Below, in pieces: positions 23,021 through 34,862 of a stretch of DNA of 64,000 bases. The stretch is from Aegilops tauschii subsp. strangulata (Eukaryota; Streptophyta; Magnoliopsida; Poales; Poaceae), in contig NC_053040.3 of assembly GCF_002575655.3 (NCBI RefSeq), forward strand, positions 360,032,267 through 360,096,266, in the 5' to 3' direction. The notes below the pieces were generated by a model that was not told the origin of the DNA, did not search any database, and worked only from the letters and a program-made list of their open reading frames with translations. Made by a program: the position numbers and the translations under genes. Each line of letters begins with the position of its first letter. Within the stretch, counting starts at the first letter, position 1.

Positions 23021-24158
23021 ATGGGTTTGAAACGCAAAACACCAAAAAAAAATAGTTGTACTTGCTAACCCAGTGGTTGAGGAACCACCCAAAATCTCCC
23101 ATATTGTTGAAGCTTTTTATTTGGATCATCTTCGATCCATTTTTGCTCGTGCTGAAAAACTAACTAACTTAGTTGAGGGAAAATCATTAGATAAGCAGGC
23201 TTATTTTGTGCGCACCGCTTGTCTCAAAAAGGGAAACTCTTATGACATCAAATTAATTGTTTCATTGCTATGCTTGGAATTTATGCGAAATATATGATTT
23301 TACTTCTTGTTTTGAGGACCCTAAAAAACACCTTCCCTGCCAATGTGAGTTTAGTGGTAATGAGGTCTAATCTTCTTATGCCAAGGGTGTTTATAGTTAC
23401 TATGATATTGAACAAATTGAAGGATTTGTTGCTTTTAAGGGTGCATATGAAATTGCTTCTTTGATTGAAAAGAATGATGCTATTCTTTACAAATCTAATT
23501 TTTTTGCCATGCTTAAATATTGCTATGAAAACTATGTTTCTAATGCTTATGTTAAAGAATTTATTGAGAGTATGTTTGCTGCCTTGAGAGAAACTAATAT
23601 TTTGCAGGAATCTATGTAAGAAGAAATTGATGAAACTGTGAGCTCGTAAGATGAGAAAGGTGAGGAGAAGAGCGAAGAACAGAAGGAGGAAGAGCGGATT
23701 GATCACCCATGTCCGCCTTTTGATGAGAATAACTCTTCAACTCATATATTGTTTAATTTTCCTTCGTGATTACCGAAGGATAAATGCTATGATAATTGCT
23801 ATGATCCCTTGGATTCGTTTGAAATATCCCTTTTCGATGAACTTGATGCTTGCTATGCTTGTGGCTATGATGCCAATATGAAATATGCTTATGGAGATGA
23901 ACTTGATATAGTTTATTATGTTAAATATGAAATTATTGCTATTGCACCCACACATAATAGTCCTATTAACTTTTTGAATTCTTCCAGGTACACTACAACG
24001 GAGAAGTTTGTGTTTATTAAGGATTATTATATTTATGGGTTGCATCTTACCGTTGCCCATGATGATATTAATGAATATAATATGAATGTGGTTGCTGCTC
24101 CTACTTGCAATTATTATGAGAGAAGAACTACATATCCACCTCTCTACTACAATAAGTT
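23021..24158 (+). pseudogene. Decayed 5' gag region of the Athila-type element
   Basis: From an ATG at 23021 the frame is repeatedly broken. The best piece (23073-23297) reads as a gag-leader-like segment, with motifs IVEAFYLDHLRSIFARAEKL and QAYFVRTACLKKGNSYDI. More fragments follow in other frames to about 24158, where the sequence changes to a retroposon copy. No protease or pol is present. Confidence 0.6.
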
Positions 24159-24160
24159 TT

Positions 24161-24328
24161 GCTCAGCTCCGACGAGGGAGGGGCGATATCGGCGACGTGC
24201 CTTCAGCGCGCTTCATTTCTTGTAGTCGCAGCTAGGTGGTCTATGAATCTGGATATAATTTTTATTATCTCTGATGTTCGTTGAACTGCCATGATTGAAG
24301 ATGAATAGATCCAAAGTTCTTAAAAAAA
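24161..24328 (+). mobile_element. 5'-truncated copy of a short non-LTR retroposon
   Basis: This stretch, ending in GATGAATAGATCCAAAG and a short A run, is the inverted counterpart of the 3' end of the minus-strand copy at 24391-25082. Only the last ~170 bp are present, as is usual for target-primed reverse transcription products. Its insertion marks the right end of recognisable Athila sequence. Confidence 0.65.
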
Positions 24329-24390
24329 GATCGTGACCTTTATGTATAAAAAAAGAAGAGAGTGTATGTGAAGCTAAAATGCCTTGCATG

Positions 24391-25082
24391 TTTTTTTTGC
24401 GGAAACTGTCGATCTATTCATCTTCAATCATGTTAGTACAACAAACACCAGAAATAATAAAAACTACATCCAGATTCATAGACCAACTAGCGACGACTAC
24501 AAGCACTGAAGCGAGGCGAAGGCGCGCCACCGTCATCGCCCCTCCCTTGCCGGAGCCGGGCACAACTTGTTGTATTAGACAATCGAGAAGTCGTCATGCT
24601 AAGGTCCCATAGGACCAACGCCCCAGAACAACAACCGTCGTCGATGAAGAGAATTTTAGATCGGAAGGATCCAACCTGAAGACACATGAACAAAGACGAA
24701 TAAAAACCGGATCCGAGCGGATCCACCAAAGACAACCACCGACCAAATCTCGCGAGATCCGCCGGAGACACAGCTTCACACGCCCTCCGACGATGCTAGA
24801 CACACCATTGGGATAGGGGCTAGGCGGGGAGAACCTTATTCCATCTTCAAGAAACCGCCGCCGCCTCGTCTTCTTGAGCAGGACACAAACCCTAACAAAA
24901 CTTGAAGAAGCACCTGAAAACGGAGCCCTCCCGCCGGCAAGGGCCGGGATCCACCGCGCGCCCATGGCCCTAAGGCCACAGGAGACGTGGGAGATCGGCG
25001 GCGGCGCCGATGGGAGGCAGAAACCCTAGCCGCCTTTTCTTGTGAGGAGACTTCAAAAGATGGATTAAATATTTCTGACATC
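24391..25082 (-). mobile_element. Short non-autonomous non-LTR retroposon with 15-bp target duplication
   Basis: Bounded by AAAATGCCTTGCATG at 24376-24390 and again at 25083-25097. On the minus strand it starts near 25082, carries the GC-rich stretch GGCGGCTAGGGTTTCTGCC, and ends with GATGAATAGATCGAC, a few bases and an A8 tail (T8 at 24391). It has no complete ORF and is about 690 bp. A variable-length duplication plus A tail identifies L1-type retrotransposition. Whether it is a LINE deletion derivative or a SINE is open. Confidence 0.8.
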
Positions 25083-25299
25083 AAAATGCCTTGCATGTTA
25101 TTTCAGAAAATGTCATGTACTGTGCCTAGTATCTACTTTCTGTTGGGGGAACGCAGATAGGATTAGGCCATGTAGGTGGCTCAATCAGTGGGGTTGGAGA
25201 GAAGCATGGGATGCCGTTTCGAACGGAGGACGTTTGCCATGCCAGTGACAAGCGATACATAGCATTAGGACATGCGGATGTGTGCTAGGTAAATCATTT

Positions 25300-25320
25300 G
25301 GGGGGGGGGGGGGGGGGGGG
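25300..25320. repeat. Poly-G tract of 21 bases
   Basis: Uninterrupted G run, about 200 bp right of the retroposon. Confidence 0.9.
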
Positions 25321-25383
25321 CTTCTTTATTGGTGTTGTTATGTCAACTTTCTGGCCCTGTTTGGGATTACAAGGCTTCTTTAG

Positions 25384-25520
25384 GGCCTGTCCGGAGCCTC
25401 GCCACTCCGCACGACTCCGCTCCAGAAACGGTCCGAGCTTCAGATGAAAACACGGAGTGAAGAAAGAGATGCTCCGCAGATTCTCGTATTTCTCGGAGCG
25501 GTCGATTGCCGAACATGTCC
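25384..25520. mobile_element. Small MITE with TTAG flanks
   Basis: GGCCTGTCCGG at the left pairs with CCGAACATGTCC at the right, and TTAG lies on both sides (25380-25383 and 25521-25524). Subterminal CGGAGC/GCTCCG blocks also pair. It may sit inside a further MITE whose ends are GGCCCTGTTTGG (25353) and CCAAACAAGCCC (about 25657). Confidence 0.55.
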
Positions 25521-25939
25521 TTAGTCTTTAATTCTCAGGATTTGAAAAATACAGAAACAAAAAAAACACAAGTTCACGATCTCATGTCCATTTGAATTCT
25601 ACATGAATATGTTTTTTTTTTTGCATTACAGGAAATATTTATGATGCCAAACAAGCCCTTGTACTTCTCTGATAAAGTTCAAATCACATCATTCAGTTTA
25701 GGTTCGGGGGTAAAAGATTTGGTCCACCTTAGATTTTGCGTGTGCTAACCATGTCACACATTGCTACACACCACTGGTTAAATTTCCAAGTCACCAATGC
25801 AGAGCCCAGGCTGGGGTTTCACCTCGTTTCCAAAAAGAAAAGAAAAATCCCATGTGTTAGTAAAGTACTACTCAGTATTTATTTTGATCGCCTAACTTAA
25901 CCATGTTTTCCCCATGTATACGAATACGAGTACTATCTT

Positions 25940-28050
25940 AAGATGGTTGGTTAAAAGGTAGTAGTACGAGAAGTGTCTTTTCACGCTCAAGTTCTTTTGA
26001 TGACTCCAACGTGGAAATTGCTAGCCGGATAGCGGCATAGGCACGCAGCGGGCCGGTGAGACGAGGGGCTGGTGCGCGCGCCGACTGCCTCTGCCAAACC
26101 ATCCGCGGTGACAAATCGCACTCGATCATCATCAGTGGGATCAGGAACCGAGGGGGCAAACCCTGCGTGCATGCCGAGGCGCGGGGCCCCGCCGCTCCGA
26201 CAAGAGGTAAAGCGGCCGCGCACGCCTGTGCGCTGTGTGGCCGCCCACCGCAGCCGGCCGGGCCCTCCTCTCCCGCTAGTGCGCGCGGATGGGGTGGGAA
26301 CTGCTCCTGCCGCTGCCGCTGCACCTGCACGCACGCCTCCTGCCGCTGCCGCTGCCGCCGAACGAACGGTACTGATCGATGCGAGTAGCCACAGGGCGGG
26401 AGGATGTGCGTGGTGGGGGCGCGTGATATGGGCGCCTGCCATTATTGCCGGGCCGGCAAGCGGCAACGGCGATCGATCGAAATTCCTTCGCCGTGTCCAC
26501 ATTCACCTACGACGGCCATGCATCATCCATGGAGCCACCCTCCGCGCGCGCCGGCTACGTACTCCTCCTATACGGCAGGTAGCCCGGCTCGGACGATACC
26601 CCCTTCCATTTGGGGGGAAGGTGAACTCCGGCCGCTTCTTTCGTCCCAAACCCCAAAGCCCGAAAAGCTAGTTCGTTTCGGCTAGGTAATAACAAAAATT
26701 CTGGGAAAGGTGGAAGACGAAGCTGGATAGAGACGCAGAAAGGAAACGAGCCTTTTTTCCTTGGATCATCTCGGCTTCCTCCCCTTTTCATCTCCTTTCC
26801 GCTGTCTCTTCTGTGAATTCGTTCGTGGTCGATCACGCGAGCCTTTTAAGCGCTTTAAATTCGTCGGTTTCTTCGGTTACGTTTCGGCTTTCATGGGCAC
26901 GTACGCAGTTAGCAGCAAGACAAAAGAGAAGTAGTAGCACGATCGAGGGGAGCCGCTAATCAAACCAATCCCGCTTTACTCAAAAGCCACAAGATGGGAG
27001 GAAACCCCTTTTGCCGTATGATCACAAGCTCCCTCGAGACCCTAATGTCTGCCCAGGTAGGTTTAACTAGTCGCAAAGGTGGTGACAAAGTGTGCCCGGG
27101 AATAAAGCTGCCGCCGGTACGTCGATTACGCGGTTGCCTTTGAGATTGATCGAGGGGATAAGCTATTAAACCCGTGGTATCGCATCATGACTGCTATACG
27201 CAGGTCGCCCACGCTTATATATGATAGTATTTGTTTGTTAGGTCGATTAAGCACTCATTACCCTGATCGGTTCAAAATTCCTCCACGTGGCCCATGTATT
27301 CGAAATGCGAATAACTTTGCTCGAATTGTTAACAATTTCCCGCTTACACAAGTCGCGCGTCAAGATCTGTCTGGCCTCGTTCGATCTCTCTGGTGCTCGA
27401 AAGTCACCTCGCCGCATCATTCTCGGCATGTCGCTGGACGGTAACCTGGGTTTGGCACGCGCTCCGGTGAGTTGTTTGACGCTAAACTGTAGAACCGGAA
27501 GAGGTAATTGAGCGCATGCAGCGTTGGCGGGAAGAAGCAAGGCAAGATGATGGCGCGCACATGCATATGATTCCGTGAGCAAGGAAGGAGGAGGCAGGGG
27601 CGTGCGCCGAGCCTCCACTATGCCGAGACAGATCGAGAGGGACATTACGAATTTAATGGAGCTGCCCCCTCGTCCTCGATCGTCCTGGTGAAAAAGGCTG
27701 CACGCTAGGACGGCTTTCTACTCTCCCACCACCTCTCTAGCCCATGGCCATAGTCCCCGTCGGTCCGTCCTCTCTGGCTATCATCGCGTCCCCGACCGCA
27801 AACGAACCGTAGTGTGAGCTAGCGCAGCCGCGCAGTAGCGTTCCTAGGTGTTGTTGGCCTGTCAACCGGCGCCGATCTACGGAGCATTGTCACTGGTCAG
27901 CGACGGAGTAGCTCGCATGCGTGCCACTGCATGCCCACTGTGGCACTGTGTGGTTTTTTCAGGCGCATGTGCTGAACCACCTGGGAACGACTCGCGGGGT
28001 TTCAGGTTTCACGGTGGGTTTTAACTTTTCAACTCTGGGGATATGTATAT
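25940..28050. other. GC-rich stretch without a supported gene
   Basis: ORFs of 60-200 codons exist on both strands here, but they overlap each other in several frames and follow base composition. I recognise no domain, splice pattern or plant miRNA precursor. Confidence 0.45.
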
Positions 28051-28054
28051 ACTA

Positions 28055-28158
28055 CTCCCTCTGTTCACTTTTATAAGACCTCGTAGACATTTTAGACAAC
28101 ATGCAAAACAGGTCAATTTCAGTTGTCTGAAACGACTTATAAAAGTGAACGGATGGAG
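28055..28158. mobile_element. Stowaway MITE, 104 bp
   Basis: CTCCCTCTGTTCACTTTTATAA at the left pairs with TTATAAAAGTGAACGGATGGAG at the right, flanked by TA (28053-28054 and 28159-28160). Confidence 0.9.
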
Positions 28159-28223
28159 TACTACTAATTCAAGAAATGAATTTTCCAATTATGCATGCGT
28201 GCCACTCCATTTTTTTCGAAATA

Positions 28224-28482
28224 CTCCCTCTGTTTCTGCTTTTTACACTACGTGTTAGATTTCTGAAGTCGTACTTTGTAAAATTCGATCAAATTTATAT
28301 TAAGAATTATCAACATCTACACCACCAAACAAATGTAATATGAAGATATATTTCATGATGGATCTAATGATATTGCTTTTGTATTGTGAATATTAATAAT
28401 ATTTTGTATAAACTTGGTCAAAAATTGGAGAGTTTGACTTCAGACAAATATAATACGCGGAGTAAAAAGAAAACAGAGAGGG
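28224..28482. mobile_element. Stowaway-type MITE, 259 bp
   Basis: Left CTCCCTCTGTTTCTGCTTTTTAC is inverted to right GTAAAAAGAAAACAGAGAGGG, flanked by TA (28222-28223 and 28483-28484). Internal AAACTTGGTCAAAA- and TTTGACTTC-type arms are typical of the larger Tc1/Mariner MITEs of wheat. Confidence 0.82.
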
Positions 28483-28484
28483 TA

Positions 28485-29378
28485 TAGAACTATTACATGC
28501 TAAAAATACATATTCAATGAATAACAAATGGAACTACTATACGTATGCCAGTTGGTGTTCGAACTTTCTATGATGGTGGATTGAATGGTGTCGTATAATT
28601 TTGCTCTTTGCATCGACGACAACTTGATTTGTTGTCTCATATGAAAATCACACAGAAACTGTCATGTGTATACCATCATTCAATAACAAATGTACAAACC
28701 TTTAGAAAAATCATATTACCTGTTGATAAAAAAATCACATTACCTTATGATCTACACCTAGATTTTGTCTTTTGTAGAATTTATAAGATTCCTTTTGGTC
28801 TTGAGGATAGGTTAACATGCATTTTGGGGTACTTTTGCTGTTGGGTCCACATGTATTGGAAGTCCGAGAACAAAAAAAAAACTAATAGTACTAAGTTTTT
28901 TTTTGGAATAAAGAAAGAAATTGCATTTTCATGCTGCTGGGAAAACATACGATCGTTTAAATCAGTTTTATGGTAGTTCAAAAGTGCGTAGAAAAAATAC
29001 GAACAACATTTGCAAAATCACATATGTTTGTCTTGTCATATATCACAACCTACAGGTTGTCATGTTTGTAGGAAAAAACAGTCTAGGCATACTAGTGAGT
29101 TGTTGCACGTGAGTTGTGAGATATCGTTACAACACAATGTTGACAGACAACTGACACTTACATATTGCGTGCATGAAGTTCAAGATACAAATTTGTTACT
29201 AATGATAGCTAAACCCATTCGAAAAGGAAACCTTAGCTGCATAGTGCTCCAATATATGTATATAGCACATTATATGTATGGACCTTAGAGGTTTAATTTC
29301 ATGAATATGCCAAGATAGTGTTGCAACATTTGGTTGAATTCTCTTTCACCTTGACTAAAATTTCATAAGTAATCTCAT
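28485..29378. other. AT-rich intergenic sequence
   Basis: No recognised element or gene. The few ORFs are short and AT-driven. Confidence 0.5.
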
Positions 29379-29530
29379 AAATGGATGCATTTTTATTCAA
29401 GCGAGAAACTCTAATGGAGCAAGAGCATGCATGGAAGATTCTAGACTAAATCACAAATGGATACACTTATTATTCAATCGAGAAACTCTAATGGAGCAAG
29501 AGCATGCATGGAAGATTCTAGGATAAATGA
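29379..29530. repeat. Two-copy 76-bp tandem duplication
   Basis: Units at 29379-29454 and 29455-29530 share GAGAAACTCTAATGGAGCAAG and flanking text with a handful of substitutions. Confidence 0.85.
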
Positions 29531-29791
29531 GAAGTGTGTAAAGATAGTATATGTAATAAGTACAAGGGTGTACTAAGTTTTTAACTATGGGAAACCTCTA
29601 GATAGTACACATGGCAGAATCTCATGTAATTGATAGGAAATCGAATGGTCAACAACGCTCGGATTTGCCACCTCTTGGCCGTCAGATTGAGTTCATCCAG
29701 CGATCCATGATTGTGGGACTAGTCTAGGTCACAATCGTGAGCTACCATCCCACATTTTGCCTGGTAATACTCATTGTAAGACGGATATATG

Positions 29792-31561
29792 TGTTGGAAA
29801 TATGCCCTAGAGGCAATAATAAATAGGTTATTATTATATTTCCTTGTTCATGATAATCGTTTATTATCCATGCTAGAATTGTATTGATAGGAAACTCAGA
29901 TACATGTGTGGATACATAGACAACACCATGTCCCTAGTAAGCCTCTAGTTGACTAGCTCGTTGATCAATAGATGGTTACGGTTTCCTGACCATGGACATT
30001 GGATGTCGTTGATAACGGGATCACATCATTAGGAGAATGATGTGATGGACAAGACCCAATCCTAAGCCTAGCACAAGATCGTGTAGTTCGTTTGCTCAGA
30101 GCTTTTCTAATGTCAAGCATCATTTCCTTAGACCATGAGATTGTGCAACTCCCGGATACCGTAGGAATGCTTTGGGTGTACCAAACGTCACAACGTAACT
30201 GGGTGACTATAAAGGTGCACTACAGGTATCTCCGAAAGTGTCTGTTGGGTTGGCACGAATCGAGATTAGGATTTGTCACTCCGTGTAAACGGAGAGGTAT
30301 CTCTGGGCCCACTCGGTAGGACATCATCATGTGCACAGTGTGACCAAGGAGTTGATCACGGGATGATGTGAGTTACGGAACGAGTAAAGATACTTGCCGG
30401 TAACGAGATTGAACAAGGTATCGGGATACCGACGATCGAATCTCGGGCAAGTAACATACCGATGGACAAAGGGAATTGTATACGGGATTGATTGAATCCC
30501 CGACATCGTGGTTCATCCGATGAGATCATCGTGGAACATGTGGGAGCCAACATGGGTATCCAGATCCCGCTGTTGGTTATTGACCGGAGAACGTCTCGGT
30601 CATGTCTGCATGGTTCCCGAACCCGTAGGGTCTACACGCTTAAGGTTCGATGACGCTAGGGTTATAGGGAAAGTATGTATGTGGTTACCGAATGTTGTTC
30701 GGAGTCCCGGATGAGATCCCGGACGTCACGAGAAGTTCCGGAATGGTCCGGAGGTAAAGATTTATATATGGGAAGTCCTGTTTTGGTCACCCGGGTGAAA
30801 TCGGTAATGTACCGGGACCACCGGGAGGGTCCCGGGGGTCCACCAGGTGGGGCCACCAGCCCCAGAAGGCTGCGTGGGCCAAGTGTGGGAGGGGACCAGC
30901 CCCAGGTGGACTGGTGCGCCCCCCCACCAAGGCCCAAGGCGCATGGGAGAGTGGGATGGGGCAAACCCTAGGTCCAGATGGGCCTTAGGGCCCATCTAGT
31001 GGGGCGCCCCCCCTCTCCTCCCCTTGGCCGCCCCCCTTGATGGGATCTAGGGCTGGCCGCCTCCTCTTGGGGGTGGAAACCCTAAGGGGGGCGCAGCCCC
31101 CCCCTATATATATAGTTGAGGTTTGGGCTGCCCAAAACACACGAGAAAGTCTCTCTTTCGGCGCAGCCCTATCCCTCTCCCTCCTCCTCCTCTCCCGCGG
31201 TGCTTGGCGAAGCCCTGCGGGATTGCCACGCTCCTCCACCACCACCATGCCGTCATGCTGCTGCTGGACGGAGTCTTCCCCAACCTCTCCCTCTCTCCTT
31301 GCTGGATCAAGGCGTGGGAGACGTCACCGGGCTGCACGTGTGTTGAACGCGGAGGCACCGTTCTTCGGTGCTTAGATCGGAATCAACCGCGATCTGAATC
31401 GCTACGAGTACGACTCCCTCATCCGCGTTCTTGCAACGCTTCCGCATCGCGATCTACAAGGGTATGTAGATCCACTCTCCTTCCCCTCGTTGCTAGAGTA
31501 CTCCATAGATTGATCTTGGTGATGCGTAGAAAATTTTGAATTTCTGCTACATTCCCCAACA
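29792..31561 (+). mobile_element. Solo LTR of Angela/BARE/WIS type (Copia)
   Basis: Starts TGTTGGAAATATGCCCTAG and ends CATTCCCCAACA, the well-known termini of the Triticeae Angela/BARE/WIS Copia group. It is 1,770 bp, the usual LTR size. A perfect 5-bp duplication ATATG flanks it (29787-29791 and 31562-31566), so no internal region was sheared away: it arose by recombination between the two LTRs of a full element. It keeps a TATATATATAG box near 31104. Confidence 0.95.
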
Positions 31562-31566
31562 ATATG

Positions 31567-33215
31567 ATCTATCTTCTCTAATCAACTTTACGTGACTAGT
31601 CCGACTCCTCCTCGAAATAGAGAAGAAGTATTTAATTTGTACATGTGGGCTGCGATCCTACAACTAGTCTTTGTAGTTGGTCACTAAACCACCTCTATTT
31701 TGCTACAAATGTCACCATTTATTTCACTTCATCTTGAAAAGCTATTGGACTACTAGAGAGTCCTCTCCACAACCAATTGTGCGGTGGTTTTACCATATCC
31801 GGTAGTATTTAGGTAACAGGTAGTGCAATTTCTAAGTTGTCCAAAATCAACTCAGCTTTATGATTCATGGCCTAATGTCCTGGTGAACCTAGATATGGAG
31901 GCATCCACATGTGGATTTTGTAGTAATGAAAACTTTTAGGTAATGGTGCCATGGAACACACATAACCAACTAAGACGCCAACCACCCTTTCCCCGAAGGT
32001 GAAATTATCCAAATACAGAGATCTTACTTGAAATGTCGTCTGATTTATAGCCATTTATGTCTTTGGTAGGTGACTTAACTCCTAGGAACTTAAGGCTTGC
32101 TTTGATAATAAAAGAGTCTTGGATAGATATAGTAGTCCAAGCATGATCTATCAACCACATTAGAAATAGTTAGAACACCTTTTTGTGACAGTTTAGAAAC
32201 ACATGTCCTTACCTTTTTTAGGTAGCCTCGCAAGATTTAAACACTATTGGGTTCCATGCTCTAATGAAATCAATATTTGGGCATTTTATGTTTTTACCTA
32301 AAAGATTATGAGAATCGTTGATTCATGGGATTTTCAAAACATAGAAATAAAAAAACTCATGATTGGAGTGGCATGTCATGTTGAATCTTATAGGGTTTAG
32401 TAAAACCACAATAATTCGGAGCAATACGTGCTTGATGTCATGGAAATAGATATGAGTTGGAAAAAAAGATTTGAGCGGATGCAAATTTCCCTCCAAAGTA
32501 GAGTGCAAAGCAATCCTCATGAATTTTTTTCTAAGGATTCCAATCGTATGAATCAAACCGTTTGTGCATGAAAAATTACCAAGGAAACAAATCCTTCAAA
32601 ATCCTACGAAGTTTCTTTGAATCAAAGAAGTCTACACGTGCATGTTTCCATGGTCTAAGAACATGTAAAATTTGTGGAAACGTGTGCGTTTTTCCAAGCG
32701 TTGAAGAAAAGGTAGTACATCCAAAGTACAAATACTCGCTATATTACCCATTTTTCTTCTTAATAATGGCAACACATGAAACGAGTGTCAATTTTGTGAA
32801 GTTTTGCTAACTAAAAATGAAATGCTATGTACTGTAAGCTATTTTAGAAAAAAAAATCCTATGGAGTTTTCGTAGTTAAGCAATCTAGTGAGTGCGTCGT
32901 GTGGAAATGCCACTCGATGACGTGTCCCGGTGACGCCGAATCCATGCGCGGCCGTTGCAGTAGACCTGGTAGCAGCGGTGGCAAAATTTTCACCGCAGTC
33001 GAAGGATCCGGGAAGAAATCCCGACGGGGCCCAGGCGCTGCCCAGTCCCTGGCATCTCGACGTGGACTGCACGCCTCCTCCCGGCGTAGTGGATGCTGGC
33101 GTCACCCGAATCCAGCGCCTTTGGACCCAGGCAGGCAGGCCAACTGCCACTTTCACCCCCGAGCATATTTTAACTTGCCCTATTAAGTTACTACTAGTAC
33201 CATAAGTTCATAACC
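31567..33215. other. Intergenic sequence
   Basis: Mostly AT-rich, with a GC-rich island at 32890-33150. The segment 32530-32650 contains GGATT/AATCC-type subterminal motifs like those of Harbinger MITEs, but termini are not clear. Confidence 0.4.
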
Positions 33216-33572
33216 ATGCCGCATGCACCCACCCGACCCGAGCATAGTGCTTTGTTTCTCATGTTATCGTTGTCAGATTATGCTTCGTTCTTCCTTTTGT
33301 TTTTCTTGCTCTTCGTGTTGTCTCTTGCTATTCGGGATGACGGGTTGATGGGGATAGAAACTTATGGAGTGGCGGCCGGAGCAAGTGGCAGAATGAGAGG
33401 AGTGGCAAGAAGACAAGAGCGGTTTTGTTTTTGTGATAGCTGGGAAAGTATTGTTGGTTGGTCAAACGTGACGGTCGAGCTCGAGGTCAAGCATGGTCCA
33501 AGCACGGTCAATAATTTTCCACCAAAAATTGTTTTAACTTACATTTGTTTTCTGAAACAAATCGGCACTGTG

Positions 33573-33575
<3 letters not shown>

Positions 33576-33619
<44 letters not shown>
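33576..33619. repeat. (GA)n microsatellite
   Basis: About 21 uninterrupted GA dinucleotides. Confidence 0.95.
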
Positions 33620-33623
<4 letters not shown>

Positions 33624-34862
33624 AAGCAAACAAGGAATTACTCTTGCTCTGAGCGACTGAGCTGGTTAACGTATCTAGTGATATGATGCGAGAGGCGTTC
33701 GGATCACAAGTTCACAGCGGGCGAAAACTGAAAGCTGAAATCTACAGCTCATGCAACGGGTGGATCCTCGTCGACTACTAAACACAATAGACAGATCGGT
33801 TGGGCACTTGATAATACGGACATCCCCATTTGTGTAGACTTTTTTTTTTGCGAGGACCATTTGTCTAGACTTACGTATTGAGTATACCATGCACGCTGCC
33901 ATGCCAAATCGCGTTGAATCGCGCCACAAATTGTGCCAGCGATGGGTCTCGGAAAAAAACGTCAACCGCTCATATCGCGTTGAAATACGTGCGTGCCGGA
34001 GGTCGAAGCCCCCGATCGCGATCTTGCAAAAGCAAAGGCCCTCGAATCAAGAAGGCCCAACGAACCACCCCCTATCTGCTTTGTACTATTCGTGATGGAA
34101 AAGTCAAGAGGACGAGCCAGGGCGATCAGCCCAGCTCATCAGGTTTAACAATTGCAGTGCAGTGTTGTAGTACTATATGGTTACAAAAGGCACGGAGACG
34201 TTTGAAGGCATTCGTCCTTGTCTTCCCCGGATCGAGAACAAGCGTAGCAAAGCATTGAGATGGAGACACACATCTGAAAGAAGAGTGGAGACAGGCGCAA
34301 CGCGACGCAAAACCTCGCGGACAATGTACAGGCGAAAGTGCCAGAAATCTGCTAACTTTCAGGGCGACTTTCAAGCTCATGCGTTGTAGGTTGGGCCCGG
34401 AGCCGGTTGCTAGGGAAGTTGCGAAATTATTCGTCTGTTCCAGCAAATGTTCAGTACGTACTCGTGTGTCATCATTCGCTTGCTTTATGGCTATCTCCTT
34501 TGTAAACTCACGGCCTTTCGAGTGACTGATGGCGGATCACAGTGTGGATCATATATTCCACCTTGTAAAGGAGGAGCTGCACAGCGAACTAGTTACAGGC
34601 TTACAGCTTCACGGCCACGGCCGGGAAAAATGTACTGGTGTAACATATTCACGGCCACGGTCAAAAGAATCTCCGTTTTTGGATTGGCGGTTCCATTTTA
34701 TCTCTTCACGCAACCAAGACGTCTGGGGTACGAATATTTTCATGAATCAGCATAGTGTATTCCATAGAACAGTGGAATCCATCAATTTCAGACAGGTGCA
34801 AGGCCTAGTTTGCACCAACTCAGCCGCACCACACAGGTGAGCACCAACACAGATTCCAGTGA

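Noticed and set aside
25987..26671. ORFs of 171 and 199 codons on opposite strands
   Set aside because: Mutually overlapping, Ala/Arg/Pro-rich and without any motif, as expected from composition alone.
30662..31539. Several ORFs up to 138 codons
   Set aside because: They lie inside the solo Angela-type LTR, which is non-coding.
33216..33686. A 156-codon ORF
   Set aside because: Its C-terminal part is the translated GA microsatellite and nothing else in it is recognisable.
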